Counted from the first letter of the stretch, positions 11,545 to 24,475 are shown. The stretch is DNA of 64,000 nucleotides from Oscarella lobularis (GCF_947507565.1 NC_089183.1:558001-622000); one strand, 5' to 3'. Made by a program: numbers and translations. Notes: generated from the sequence alone by a model not told the origin.

Positions 11545-14500
11545 ATGAATCACGCAGCAGGTATAGTATGTATAGTAGGGCACGCCGCTTTCGGATCGAA
11601 TATATATACAGCTAGCCTAGCTGTACGCACGCTCGATCGCGTCGGGCAAGAAAGACGACTATTATCTAAGGCCGCTCACGCTCATGCACTTGGTCGATAT
11701 ATAGGGCGGGGCTTTCGTGGAGTGAGTGGCACCCGAAAAAGACCATCGCGCTGCATGTCATGACTAAGTTCTATAGCCGTTTTAGTTATTAGAAGATTAG
11801 CTTTTTCGAGGGAGAGGTTGTGCCTACAGCGAGTCAAATCGCCACAAAAGGAGAAAGGAGGCCCCGATTTTCGGTTCTTTGCCAGACCTCGTTTCGTACA
11901 GTCGCTGAACTACTCTTTTAGTAAATTAGCATATTAGTTTTAGTTTCGCTTGAACGGGTGTTAGTTCGGCAAGGCCTAAACTTACAGGCGACCACGCCTA
12001 TTAGTACGTTGTTGTACTGGTTGTACTGTAGTCGCTCCCAGCCCCTCCCCCTCCGTTAATATCACTACAGTACGGGGAGCGGAGGGGGAGGGGCTTGGAA
12101 CGAGACTCCGACTACAGTAGGCGCGTAGGTGGGCGAATGCTGTTAGCTAATGCTGTTATGTTTTTGCCACACACTGACGCGCGCTCTTGCTACCGTGAAT
12201 ATGCCCTATACAATACTAAATAATTTAATTAAAGTTTCGTAGGTCTTACCTTGCTTGCTATCTCTCTGCTGATACACATGGTGCAACTTGGAGTCGCGAA
12301 ACAAAGTCTATCTACATGCACGCGTCGCGGCGATTTTCAATGTCTCAATAGACAGTGCATTTCTCGACGTTATCATTGCGACGGAAACTTTGACTGCGAC
12401 GATGGCTCAGATGAAAACATCGGTTGCGAACAAAAAAGAAAACGTTCCAGCTGCCAATCCTACCAATACCAGTGTGCAAATGGACAATGCATTTTATCAG
12501 TTTTCAGGTGCGACGGTGACAACGACTGTGGCGATTTATCAGACGAACAAGAATGTTCCAGCTACTGCCTCCAAGATTCGTCACGATTTTTGTGCAAAAA
12601 CAACCAACGTTGCATTTTTCAGCACTACCGCTGCGACGGCGAAGACGACTGCGGCGATTCATCGGACGAACGAAACTGTACCAGCTACTGCCGCCAAGAT
12701 TCGTCACGCTTTTGGTGCAACAAAACCGGCCGTTGTATTCCTCAACGATACCGCTGCAACGGTGACGACGACTGTGGCGATTTAGCCGATGAACAGGACT
12801 GTTCTAGCTACTGCCTCCGAAAAGGGTTAGGGTTTTGGTGCGAAAATAGCCTTTGTATTTCTAAAAGCCTTCGTTGTGACGGTGACAACAACTGCGGCGA
12901 TTCTTCAGACGAAAACAACTGCGGTAGGATAGTAATAATGCGAATCATACCCTAACTCCGCGAGGAACGTGATAGCAGCGAGGAAACCTTTCCAGTAGTT
13001 TTGCGCCTCTTGTAACAACGCGTGCGTTCCTTATCTAACAAAAGTAGTAATGAAGAATACAATCTAATAAGAATTAAAAGTATAGGTATAATAATACCCA
13101 CCCTCTCTCTCTCTCTATCTATCTATCTATATATCTATCTATATCTATATCTATATCTATATCTATATCTATACATATACATATATATATGCTGAAATCG
13201 AAGTTAATCTACCGATTCCATTTTAGACATAACGACAATTTCCGTTCTAACAACTGCAGTGATCGTTTTAATGCCTATTATTATTCTTTCAACTGTAATT
13301 TGGTGCAAAAAACGTTTCACCTTTGACTGCACCTGCAAACGTCATAAGACAGAAAGGCTATTGCCCTTCACAGAGAATGAAAAGCAAACGTGCTCGAACG
13401 AGCTTTGGGATTCTGAAATCATTGCGGAAATCGGTAACTTGGGCATTTGTCCTACACGTCTAACAGTAGAGAAGGACATTGGAGAAGGTTCATTGACTAA
13501 ATGATCTATTTGAGAGATGCTCATGTACCTATTTGTAGGTAATTTCGGAAGAGTCTACAAATGTCTTTTAAACAGAAGCACTGCTGTTGCCGCAAAATCA
13601 GCTAAATCAGGTCATAGACTCATTTGAATATGAATACAAAATGCCATTAAGCAATGTAGGAGTGAACACGCGTGACTTCATATTTGAAGCCCTTCGAATG
13701 AAATGCCTTAGTCATCAAAATGTTTTGGCGTTAATCGGCATTTGCTGGTCCCCCAATCCTGAACATGAGCAATACTACAGACCTTTGATAGTGCTTCCGT
13801 ACATGGTTTTAGGAGACTTGAGAACATATTTGCGCAAGGAACAATCACGCTATGATCTCAGTTCACCAGCTGAGAATGACGAAGACGTGACTATGTCCCG
13901 TGACGTAACTTTTGTTATTTATATTTTGTTTAATTCGACGATCGTTTTTTTAGCTTTTCAGACTCATTCAATTTGGATATCAAATTGCAAAAGGCATGGA
14001 ATATTTGTCAGGGAAAATGATACTACATCGAGATTTGGCAGCGCGGAATTGCATGTATTGATCGACGTCTCAATCGTTCTACTTATAATTCACTGAGTGA
14101 ATGGCTTTAGGGTAGACTGGGATTTCACTGTCAAAATATCCGATTTTGGATTAGCTCGAGCATTGGAAAAAGACAAGGACTACTACCGGATTACACCAGG
14201 CAAAGTTGGACTTCCGATTCGTTGGGTTGCTCTCGAAGGTTTAACAGAAGGAATATTCACAACAAAAAGTGACGTGGTGAGTCAGTCGTAGAGCGCAAAC
14301 AAGACCTAGTGTAGCAACTTCGTGTCTCTGCCTGCAGTGGTCGTATGGCATTACGTTGTGGGAAGTGATGACAATGGGAACGAGTCCATATCCTGGTGTT
14401 GCCGTGGTTAGCCTTCTTCCGCTCCTTCAGGAGGGAATGCGACTCAGCCAACCTAAGCATTGCCCTGATCAAATGTACAGTACTAACGATCATTGATACC

Positions 14501-14663
14501 ACACTGTTGCTTCAAGCAGTTACTTGTTTTCTAATGTAGGTTCAAAATAATAGCTGACTGCTGGTTGGAAAACCCGGAAAAACGACCGTCGTTTCAGGTA
14601 TTGGTCAACGAAATCAGTGAGTTCATGTTGGCAAGCAAAGCAGAAGAATACAAAAAAGTTTAG
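11545..14663 (+). CDS. Receptor tyrosine kinase with five-LDLa ectodomain
   Basis: Nine exons (11545-11560, 12243-12923, 13227-13487, 13539-13610, 13660-13904, 13954-14054, 14111-14276, 14338-14474, 14540-14663) sum to 1803 bases, 600 residues plus stop, with every junction in phase. Exon 1 (MNHAAG) and exon 2 give a signal peptide and five LDLa modules; the first is the CTRRGDFQC module of the array genes. Exon 3 encodes a TM segment (about residues 238-260) and juxtamembrane region. The kinase domain has IGEGNFGRV, VAAK (Lys339), alphaC Glu353, HRDLAARN (Asp452), DFG (Asp470), a YY pair in the activation loop (483-484), [10 protein letters not shown], and TTKSDVWSYG. All catalytic residues are present, so it should be active. 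Phrases such as VLPYM..GDLR and AARNCM recall the MET/AXL group. It probably phosphorylates itself on ligand binding; the ligand is unknown. Confidence 0.9.
12024..12121. mobile_element. Short GC-rich inverted repeat (hairpin) in intron 1 of the kinase gene
   Basis: Left arm TACTGTAGTCGCTCCCAGCC.. (12024-12055) and right arm ..GGCTTGGAACGAGACTCCGACTACAGTA (to 12121) are imperfect inverted repeats around a roughly 27-base AT-richer loop. The shape and size suit a miniature inverted-repeat element, but I see no clear target duplication and no second copy in the window. Confidence 0.4.
13101..13192. repeat. CTAT/TATATC microsatellite in kinase intron 2
   Basis: A run of CTCTCT, then CTAT and CTATAT units, then ATATAC units lies between exons 2 and 3 of the LDLa kinase gene. 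It is simple sequence with no coding role. Confidence 0.85.
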
Positions 14664-14998
14664 CAGCCTACAGTGACTTTTGAACTTACTTACCTCCAAA
14701 CTATTACTCACTGTCAGTCAAAGTGGTGCTCTCTGATGCTTAGTTGTGGTTTCATTCGTGTTGGCATCTTCTTCATAGCTAGAAACCTTGTGCTGCTGTA
14801 CCTTGAATAAAATTAGACCTACAAAAGAATGGCTTCAGACGATTCAGGATTGACCCGGCTTCTCCACGGATTCGCTGTACACTAGACGATCGTCCGCGAA
14901 GGCAAGCTACAGTAGCAAAGTCAAGAGGAGTGATGGCGCTTTCTTTAGTGTTGATACGTTGAGTGAAGAAGAGTCGCGAGTCGCTTCTTTGTAGGGAA

Positions 14999-15400
14999 CT
15001 CGATCTGTGTACCCTGCATGGGGCCCCGGTTTACCGTAAGTTCGCCGTTTCGCTATGGAATCCGCTCCATCGTCGCAATGACTATTCCCCTTCCGGCGAG
15101 GTCGAGGTCGCGATTGGTGAACAGTTTGATCGAAAGCGAGTTTGACTCGAGCGAATATCTTAGCGGGGACGACTTAGCTCTCGTCTCGCCTTCTTTCTCG
15201 TTCGTACATCTTCCGACAACGCTCCTATGTTGAATCTTCGAGAGCGCGACTTCAAGACTGGTCAGAAAAGGCACGAATCTCGGTCGGAATCGCGGAGATC
15301 GAATAACTGCCGGGAATTCCACAAGAGCGCGTGAAAAGGACCCTACATGAATCGATAGATCGAAAGAAAATCGTTCATCGTACTGCGAATGAGATACAGA
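14999..15400. repeat. Flanking repeat, copy 1 (downstream of kinase gene)
   Basis: About 400 bases that recur in the same orientation at about 24476-24880. Shared landmarks are CCCTGCATGGGGCCCC, TTTACCGTAAGTT, GTTTGACTCGAGCGAAT, TTCTTTCTCGTTCGTAC, AATCTCGGTCGGAATCGCGG, CTGCCGGGAATTCCACAAGA and GACCCTACATGAATCGA. No coding frame is conserved between the copies. The plexin gene lies exactly between them. Confidence 0.75.
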
Positions 15401-15470
15401 TACTGTAACATCATCCGCTAATTAAGATTCGCTCGAGTCAAACTCGCCTTCGATCAAACTGTCACATATC

Positions 15471-15540
15471 TAGTCTGGAGGCCAGACCCTTCGCACCCTA
15501 ACCCTTCCTCCCCCTAGCGAAGGGTCTGGCCTCCAGACTA
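15471..15540. mobile_element. 70-bp MITE with perfect 24-bp inverted ends and 9-bp target duplication
   Basis: The first 24 bases (beginning TAGTCTGGAGGCCAGACC) and the last 24 are perfect reverse complements around a 22-base loop. The element is bordered by the direct repeat TCACATATC at 15462-15470 and 15541-15549, a perfect 9-base target-site duplication. A 9-base duplication is typical of Mutator-like elements. It is far too short to encode anything and must move, if at all, with enzyme supplied elsewhere. Confidence 0.8.
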
Positions 15541-15697
15541 TCACATATCATGATTAATCTAGCGGCAGATCAACTATAAGCAAAATAAAGCAATTACGGA
15601 CATAACGAAAAAATACTACCAAATACGGAGATATAATATAAAGAAACAGAGAGAGACAGAGTCTAAGTCTCAAAAACGTCAGAAAAGCAAGTTTTTA
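15541..15697. other. Spacer downstream of plexin
   Basis: AT-rich sequence holding the presumed 3' UTR and polyadenylation region of the minus-strand plexin gene. Nothing else is seen. Confidence 0.4.
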
Positions 15698-18600
15698 TCA
15701 CGCTCTCAACGCTTCTAGCAACTTGTAAAGAGACTTGGATAGGTTGGCGTCCATGAGAAGTTCATTGCTTAGCTAGAAAAAGAAGAAAAGCACCGCGAAA
15801 ATTAAGATTTCATAGAGCCTACAATGAGTGCTAAGTCCCTCTCTTATACATGTATACCTGACTATGATACTTCAACACGTAGGTCGACAGCTGATACAAA
15901 GCGGTGTCGCGATGGAATTCATTACCATGCAACTATAGACAAAGAACGTGCATGGAATTCCGTACGAAAAAAATTAAACAATCTTACGTGGGAAATTCTC
16001 GCCATTTCGCGTTTCATATCGGCTTCGGTCAACTTTCTCTGGTCTTTTATCTTGGCGTAGTAGCGCTGCACCCGTTGCTGGTATTTTTGAACTTCTTTGT
16101 TGTACAGCAACTTGCTAGTGGGAGACTCCTTTATGCAGATAAGCACAAAGAGATATATGGAGAGACTCTTTTCTTATTGCATGAGACCTTTGAAAGTTTG
16201 TGTTCTGAAACCGAGCATCCGTCCATGAAAGTTGACGCGATGATATTGAGAAAAGAATCGACGGAAACCGATTTGTGAACGTCGAAAACGAATTCGGGAT
16301 TCTTAGTGACGTTCATCCAAAATCGAAGCGGAACGCTGTTGTTTTTCCACGTGTGAAGAACATCCGGATCGCTGATGTTAAGCGCTTCCGCTAGCGAGTC
16401 GAGAAAATCGTAGAGATACTTGAGAGCGAAGGGAACCTTTGCCACAGCGTACATCGAATCGAAAACATCGTCGACAAACTTTTGAACAATTCGCTGCGCG
16501 GAGAAAAAAATAAGAAATAGAACGAGGGGGAAAGGGGATTCTATTCTATATAGAACCTTTGTCGAAAGCATGCGAGCTAGATCGATTTCTGAGACCCTTT
16601 CCTGGTGTTCTCGCGTCGTCGTGTCAACCTGTTTTGTCTAAGGGAAGACTCAATAAGAAAAATACTCATGTGCGCTATCTATAATAGACACTAATAAGGA
16701 GAAACTGATATGCGTTTCTCCTATACATATGTAGTAAGAAAAAACTGATGTCCACCTCTTCACCTCTCTAATAAGATAAAAAATGACGTGCGCTTATCTA
16801 TCCGTCTAATAAACTGATGTGGGCCTCTTTATATAGACTCTAATTAGAATAAAACTGATGTGCGATTCTAATAAGAAATAAAAACTAATGTTTGTCTATC
16901 TATCTAGATTCTAATAAGAAAAAAACTGATGTGGGCTTCTCTCTATCTAAAAGAACAACAATGTGATGTGCGTTTCTCACCATCTAGCTAGACTCTAAAA
17001 AAACTGATGTGGGCTTCTCTTTCTATATATAGACTCTAATGAGAATAAAACTGATGGATGCGTTTCTCTCTATCTAGACTCTACTAAGAAAAAAGTGATG
17101 TGCGCTTATCTCTGTACCAAGTGCCAGACTCTGGGGCCTGATTCGTCTTCAAGTGTCGCGATGGATTGCGTGGGACTTGCGACGATCATCTGCGTGTGAT
17201 CGACGACTTTTCCGTCGTCGCGAGGAACGAGAGTCAACGTCGTCCCATCAGTAATCTAAATCGTCAAAAATCAAAAAATAGAATTTTTTGAAATTTTTTA
17301 CATTGTAGTGAGCGAGCGTGTTCACTCGCTTCCATCCCGATTCAACGCGCGTTGAATTGTCTTCGTCGCGAAGATGAAGAACATTTCGACTCGATTGTGA
17401 GGAGCCTTCGCTTTGGGAAACGACGTCTAAAGGGAAAAAAGTCCCCCACAAGTCGCCCAATAAAGAGATGGAGTCTTACTCAAGTCAACTTCGTGGAGAG
17501 CTGGACGCGATGAAACTCCCGTTGTCTAAGAAAGATCATGTATGTATGAAGTCTCTACGTAACGTAACGTCTGTGATGTCACAAAGGCAAGTGACAAATC
17601 AAGAGACGTTACGTTAGGCTGCGTCACTACTATTACCTTGTAGACGGCATCTAAGCATTTCTCCTTCGCCTGGCTAATTGTGTCAACGTCTAGAAGACGA
17701 ACATGAACGGGAGTCGTTTGTCCTTCGACTAGAACCGAGCAGCGTCGTTGCTATGACGAAGAAATACGGTAGAAGAATTTCAGCTGAACATAATTCGATT
17801 ATTACCTGGTAATCAATCTGCTGACGTAGCAATTTCTCTTCACTCAACGCGTATCTCGACTCTCCAGTAATCGCGTCAACTGGCCCCTTATCAATCTGAT
17901 TCTTCACAGCAAGATAAAGAGTATAGAGAGGAGATCCAACCACTTCCTACGAGAAAAACCCCTAAATTATCCAAAAAATCGTTTCCTCTTTCTTACCTCT
18001 AAATATTGATGAAGACAGACGCTCAACCAATTGGTGAGAAGCCTCTCGGCGACTGTTTCCGTGCGCAGAAGAAGAAGCTCAGGCTTCGAGCTCCCAACAC
18101 CACTTCGAATCAAATCAGAAAGAAGCATTTTGAGAATTTCCGTCGCATAATCCATCTGATTCTGATAGACAACCATAAGAAGAGAAGCCACTTCATCCCT
18201 AAAAACACATATACAAAAAAATTGATTTTCGTTCTCTCCCAATTCACACTGGCGACGTAACGTTAACGTTACGTAACTTCCATATATGGTCAGCGAGAGT
18301 GATGCCACAAAGGCAAGCATCCAATCAAGAGAAGATTCAAGATTTCTCCCTCTCCCTCTCCCTTTCCCTCTCTCACCTGTCTCGCATCGTAAACGTGCCC
18401 TCGCTTTCCATCGTATGAATCATTTTAGCGAGAAACGTCTTATTTCCGAGTAGACCTCGAAACATATCCATGGCCGTAACCAATCGTTCCGCCGCCGCTG
18501 GCTCCATATTATTGAGTCGATCTTGAAGCGGATAGAGAACGTCGTGATCGGCGGTGTTGGAAAAAAAAACGCGGAAAGAGAAATCGCGAAATTTCAGCAA

Positions 18601-21600
18601 GGGAACGTATGTCGTCAGCGAAGCGGCGTCTTCGTAGATGACGTCTAAATCGGTTTGCAACTCGGCAAAACCTCGATAAATATAATAATAATTAAATTTT
18701 CTATTATTGTTTGTTAATTTAAAACCTTGTTTGCATTCTTTGGCCATGCCCGCTTCCATTCGGTCCATCTCAATGAGAAGAGACGATACGTTTTTCTTTT
18801 TTTCGACGCGTCTCTTCTGGGAGAAATAAATGAAGAGAATAATTATGACTGCGGTGATTGCAGTGACTCCGGCAACAATTCCAGCAATTAGACCCACGAG
18901 AACGATGCCTGCGCTCTCACTAATCGTAGCCCGTCCACCAGTTGTGTTATATCTACCGATTGAAATCTGAAAAACGGGGCCAATTAGACGATTTTTTGAG
19001 TTCTTAGTCTGCTGACCATTATGGGAAGATCTTTGCCTACTGGTTCGTCAGAAAGTGCGGAAGGAGTACACGTGAGTTCCTTTAATCTTTTCTTATATTT
19101 GAAGGCGAAAAAAGAGAAAGGGAACTTACCGTGCCTGCAATAGCTGATATAATACAGACTGCAACGGAACCGAATTTGATTTTAATCGCATTTTGGAGAT
19201 CTTTCAAAACGAGGAGGTTTGTTCCCTAAAAAAATTATAATCAAAAAAGTTTTTCTGTCTTTTTTCTTACAAAAATCGTTAACGGATGTTCAACAGTGAC
19301 GCCAATGTTGTTACCGGAAATATTAAATTCCTTTTCGGCGATAATCTTAAATGCGTTCAAAAGCGTCAGATTTTCGTGCGAAACGTCGTCCATTTCGAAC
19401 GAGACGCTCCATCTGCCGCCAAAACTGCCAACTGGAACGTTCGGTTGAAAGCATATCATGCTTTCGGCCCGCGTAGGCTTTCGACAATCCTTTTAATTAA
19501 TAAGGGGGATCGTCTTATAGGGAAGTTCTATACGAAAATCTCGGCCTACTGCTCTATAGGAGGAAGGGCTGTCATGTCGAGAAAATAAGACAGCAGGCGC
19601 TTGGATGGAATTCAAATTGGTTCCTTCTACAGTCAACTCAATTCCTCCCCTAGTGACGTGACGACCTCTATATAAAGTCCTATATAATGTGTGAACTCTT
19701 ACTTTGCTAGTCCTATAGACGGTGTAATTGCTGTCACCGTTGGATTGGGGGTGAATTGAAAGAGAGAGGAGCTAGCGTCTTGCAGCTGAGCGTTGTCTAT
19801 AGACAGGGAAAGGGGTCCACTTGTTGCCGTTGGTGATGCGCCTAGTGTGCAGTCAACAGCGGAAAGAGTTCGGCTTCCTAACGAGCAAATGACGCCATTT
19901 ATGCGAATTGACATCATCGAGCCAATGTGTAGATTTTCGCCCTTAATTTCAATTCGAGTCCCACCGGCTTTGGGACCGAGACGAGGTTCAAAACTAGAAA
20001 CAGACGAAACCTAAAAGAAGAAGAAAATGGCACAAAAAAAGAAGAATCCGCGACAATTTAAAATACCAAATAATTAAAGTCTTGTGAAAACTGGTAATCG
20101 CGTCTGTTCACTTGAACAACAACGGGGCCCGTCTTAGGACTCAAAGGCGGAGAATCAGCCACAGGAGAAGTCGTACAAACAATACTAAGATAGGAGATAT
20201 TTAATAGGGCTTATATCCCGCCCGTCGCGAGGGTAACGGACCTTCGTCCTGGTGTATACGTAGCCGCAGAAAAAGAGCACATTCTACCCGCTACAGTCAC
20301 CCCATTGATGTCCGATATATCTATCCCAATATCAGCGCCCTTGATCGTCACATTCGTGCCTCCCTCCACGGGACCGTTGATAGGGAAAACCTAGCCCAAA
20401 GTGCGACTGTGCAAAAGCGACTTCCATTGCATCAATACCTCCCGAATGTCCGGCTCAGGACAACTGCCTGCGGTCGTCGTAAAAATCGCCGCGCATCCCG
20501 CGCGAACGGAGCACTTGTTCTCGCACCAGCCGCATTCGTATTTGCGTTCGGATGCGAGACAATCGCTGCACGAAACCGCCATTTTATCGCACTTGTATAA
20601 ATTCACTGTGGGGCCGGGGCCAGAAAGAAAAGTTTGGGGGAAATTGGATTTTTTTCATCGTGACTAGTCTACATTGCGCCGAATCTTTGTTTTCCAACAC
20701 TTTGCCTCTCCACGTCACTTCAAGCGTCGCCTCTTTCGTTGGATTATCATCAGTATAAGTATACTGTATGAACAAAATCATCGTATCTCTTTAATTAAGG
20801 TAGACAACTGCTCAATGTCTCACAGCTGTCGCCAAACACGAGACGTTCTTTGAGGATATCCACGTTGCATCTACGTTCGCATCTGATTGACCTGGGACTC
20901 TCACCTGGCATTGGTACTTATCCCCCTGAGAATGAAAGCATTTCTAAGACGACTATGGCCTTTTCTCCCTCCTCAACGAACCTGAGACGGGTTTGGCCGA
21001 GGAAAGTTCTTTCCAGCAATGCTAAAATCCCACGATGTTATGCCAACAGGCCAATTGTACGTGCCTTGAATCAGTTGAGGACAAGAGTCACTAGACCCCT
21101 ATAGAAAAGAAGCCATGGGCCTCAATTCGAAATAGAGTCGTTTCTCTTACTTGAAGCCAGTCTGTACGCGATCCACATTGACCACTAGAGCTGGTACACC
21201 GATTGGAAAAGGTGCACCAGCCACAGGGAAGCGTAGAGTCGGTGCACTCAAAGCAACTAGCGCGAGTAAGTCAAAATATAAGGGAAGGAGACTTTGGTTT
21301 CGTACTTGGAATAAGAGGAGCAATCGTAGAGTTGGAATTTATCTGAACTCGTAGCAATAATGTCGCCAGTTGTGGCTGATCGTATCGAAATAGGATTTTG
21401 AACCTCATCTACATAAATTTCTCTACTAGAGGTGCGTGTATGTATTTGTGCGTGTCTTCTTACGTTGTCCCTGCAAACCGCTTGTAAGAGTGGGAGTTGA
21501 ACACGCGAAACCTTCTTGTCCAACCGTTATTCTAGTCGCAACGGTTTCTGCTCCAGTTCCAAACACGCATCTATACGCTCCCACATTGGGAACGTTCTCT

Positions 21601-23724
21601 ATATTGACCGTAACCTGAAGAAGAAGAAAAGACGACGTCTAGACTAGACTCTAATAGCGGTTTCGTTTCTCACCTGAATTGTTCCCGCTACAGAAGCCTG
21701 TTTTGGACTAATGCTGACAAGATTGATACAGTCTGATGCGTTTTGTATCCACCTAACAGGATTGCTAGCTGCCTCACAAACAGACGCATCAGACAGAGTG
21801 CATCTAGTCATCGCAAAGAGAGTGTATACGTGTAGATGTGAGCGTACTAATTGATAGTCCTTACTTGTTCTCTAATACGCAGTGGCCACAGTAGGGATCA
21901 ACAGGTGTGAGACATGTAGAGCAAGTAGTCAGTGTATCACACTCTTGTGCAGGAATCTTGGTCAACTGAAGATGGGAATTAGAAGAGACAGAAAGGCGTC
22001 ATAGAATGTCTTACGTTGTATTGTGATAGAGCGTAGATAGACGATTGATCTGAGCTCCATTCCAGACTGATAATCCTATTGGAAGTGCCCGTGAGCAGAG
22101 TCCCTATTAGTTGAGACGACGTGCTTGTAAGGACATTGATCTAAATAAAAAGTGACATTAATTAAGCAAGCCTGTATGTAAGCCTGAGATTTACTTTGTC
22201 GACGGTGCCGTCACCCTTGCCGGCAAAGGCGACTGTGTCACGAACATTGACGTTAGTAAAAGCAACTGCCGTAAGTGCGGCGGACGGCGACGCGGCAATT
22301 TCGTAAAAAGCGCTACTGACTATTGGATTATTTGAAGGTACTTCGAGACTGATGTCAATTATGGAAGGGCTGCAACCAGTACCATCCCAAAGGGTTTTCT
22401 AAAAGCAAACAAGGTAAGCCGATTATTTTTTCTTTCTTTCTTTCTTTCTTTCAATCTTACCAGCGTATTAGTACACGGCTTTAGTGAATCCCTTAAAAAA
22501 CCGCGAGAGCCAGATATTCCATTCCTACAATTTTCCAACGCTTGCTTATATCTAGAGTCAATTTGAGCAAGTGAAATGACGCAGAGCGCACTAGCACCCG
22601 TCCCATCACTCTGCTCATTGAAGACACCCATTAGAACGTCACCATTTCCAACATTCTGCGCCAATGAACTGCCCACTTCGCCAACGTACATTGAGTGCAA
22701 ATATTTATACGTTTTGCTGCTTCCTTTGCATTCAACATAAGCCTCAAGGTAAGCATTGAGCGTACCTCTTTCTATGCCTTTGTCATTGCGACAAATGCGC
22801 GCAATCAACGTTCCTACACTAGGATCAATAGCAACAAAGTAAACAAATTCGCCACTTTGAAAACCACTTATAATATCGAAAGGAAAATCCAGCGGAAAAT
22901 TAAAGTAGTCCGTAACTGGTTGAAGCAGATCATTAAAACTCATGCCTCTCACACTGATTTCACTTGGCTTTACAGAAGACAGGCCTGAAGAGTGCGTGAC
23001 AAGAAACAGAGCTGGACGGCCAAGATAATCATAGGATATGACTCCCGCTGAATTCGAGGCCTCGTCGCGCGTAACAATGATCATTGACACAAAAGGAAGG
23101 CGTGATGCCTTCTGGATCTGTTCATCACTTATAGAAATCCTACTAACATTTGATGCGGAGCGGATATTGCACGTGCCAGCTTGTAAATTTCCACATGATA
23201 ATATGGAGTCCCCACTTCCATTGAGAAGGAGAATTTGATTGAAATTCGACAGAATCTCCGGGAAAGTGTTTTCAAAGCACGACGGTCCGTTAGACCAATC
23301 ATTTGGAAAGCATCCCTTGTTATCTTTCAGAGGCCCCGTTTTCGCAATATGACTCGTTTGAAGTGGAGAGGGAGTGAATTGGAAAATTGCATCCTTTCCC
23401 GCTACGTAGATATTCCCCGTCGACGAATCGACGATCATACGACGAAGTGGCGTATTCGACGAAGGCGCCGACCACGTGGGATGCGTAGCCCGGACGCTTG
23501 CGAGAGAAATCGAGAAGAGCAAGATGATCCCTATAGGGGGTCCCTGCAAGAGAGGGCCAGACAAGCAAAATTAGATCGATTAGAAGGCGCTTGTAGACGG
23601 CGATTTGACGCGATTTTTCCGTGAGTAGGATGGATCGGCGCGCGTAAACAGGACGTGTTTGGAATGTTTAGGCGGGCAGATGAACACGCATACAAGGGTA
23701 GAGAAGGTTCTTGATGCCTTACCA
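15698..23724 (-). CDS. Plexin (semaphorin receptor, Ras-family GAP)
   Basis: The whole gene is on the minus strand. The start codon ATG (23724-23722) is followed at once by a donor (ATG|GTAAGG); exon 2 starts at 23543, giving a signal peptide [18 protein letters not shown]. Exon 2 (23543-22461) and following exons encode the Sema domain. Then come a PSI domain (about 22.0-21.9 kb, [11 protein letters not shown]), IPT and PSI ([12 protein letters not shown], about 21.2 kb; [17 protein letters not shown], 20.6-20.4 kb), and several IPT domains (20.4-19.2 kb). A TM segment lies at about 18.9-18.8 kb. The cytoplasmic part matches plexin closely: [12 protein letters not shown] and [28 protein letters not shown], a Rho-binding-type segment ending VNTLAHY (17.3 kb), [17 protein letters not shown] and the C-terminal [17 protein letters not shown] (stop 15700-15698). 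All three GAP arginine positions are kept. It should bind semaphorins and switch off Rap/Ras at the membrane. Confidence 0.93.
16630..17115. repeat. Minisatellite in a plexin intron
   Basis: Roughly nine degenerate copies of a 40-60 base unit with the core CTAATAAGAAAAAACTGATGTGCG followed by a CTCTCTATCTA-like tract. It lies in an intron of the plexin gene. It has no coding role. Confidence 0.75.
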
Positions 23725-24258
23725 TGCCTTTGTCGCCGTTATCTGCGCGTTTCGATGAGATACCGAAAATCTTGGGGCGTTGCCTTGATACGGGAGCGCG
23801 CGAAAAGGACCCTAAGAGTCGTGCAGCGGTATTGGGACATCATGCTTTTGGGACAGCTACCTCCGAACGACGCAGCTGTTCCCGAAGTCCCTTTTGGCGC
23901 TAGAGGCTTGCACTTACCTTCCGCACAGCCCCCGCCCCCGAGTCAGCGAAGTTGGAATTGGGACGCGCTTCTAACCGAGTGATTACGTCTATACATATAA
24001 CATATTATACATCATTTGAAAGCTCTTTTCATCAGATTTTTTTCTGTGCTAACCGTTTTTGAATAATTATCACTGATTTGGAATTAATGCTTGTTTAAAA
24101 AAAGCCGGTGCGTCATGAGTTTTGGGACGCTATGGTTTTTGTATCTAGAATTGTTCGCGACTTCAAATAGACAAAAAATCAATGCATTTCGTCAAAAAAG
24201 CTTTTCCGAAAATTTGCTCAAAACCAGCTAAAATAGCTGAAAGAAGTTTTTTCCATGC
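23725..24258. promoter_or_regulatory. Plexin upstream region
   Basis: Presumed 5' leader and promoter of the minus-strand plexin gene. A plus-strand frame of 107 codons (23659-23982) overlaps plexin exon 1 and intron 1 and has no recognisable domain, so I do not call it a gene. No clear core-promoter motif is identified. Confidence 0.35.
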
Positions 24259-24378
24259 AGAGGAGCTGGGAACGGCGAACGTATAGCAGCAGCAGAACGA
24301 TCGCTATGAGTCTTAATTGCTAATACGCGCGTGTGGCGTCTTTTCTAGACTAGAGGCCTTGTGCTGCTGAATGGATAG
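24259..24378. repeat. Copy of the 3' end of the six-LDLa gene
   Basis: Bases from GAGGAGCTGGGAAC onward match 11018-11120, that is the last codons, stop and 3' UTR of the six-LDLa gene, including the AGCAGCAGCAGAACGATCGC and CTAGACTAGAGGCCTTGTG landmarks. No upstream coding part was copied, so this is an orphan 3' fragment. Confidence 0.8.
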
Positions 24379-24475
24379 AGTAAATATCTATTGTTTTCAT
24401 TCGTGTTGGTATCTGGGGGGGATGCAATCAAGGTGTGGGACGTACATTTTCGTTGCGGTTTTTACCTGTTTTGTG

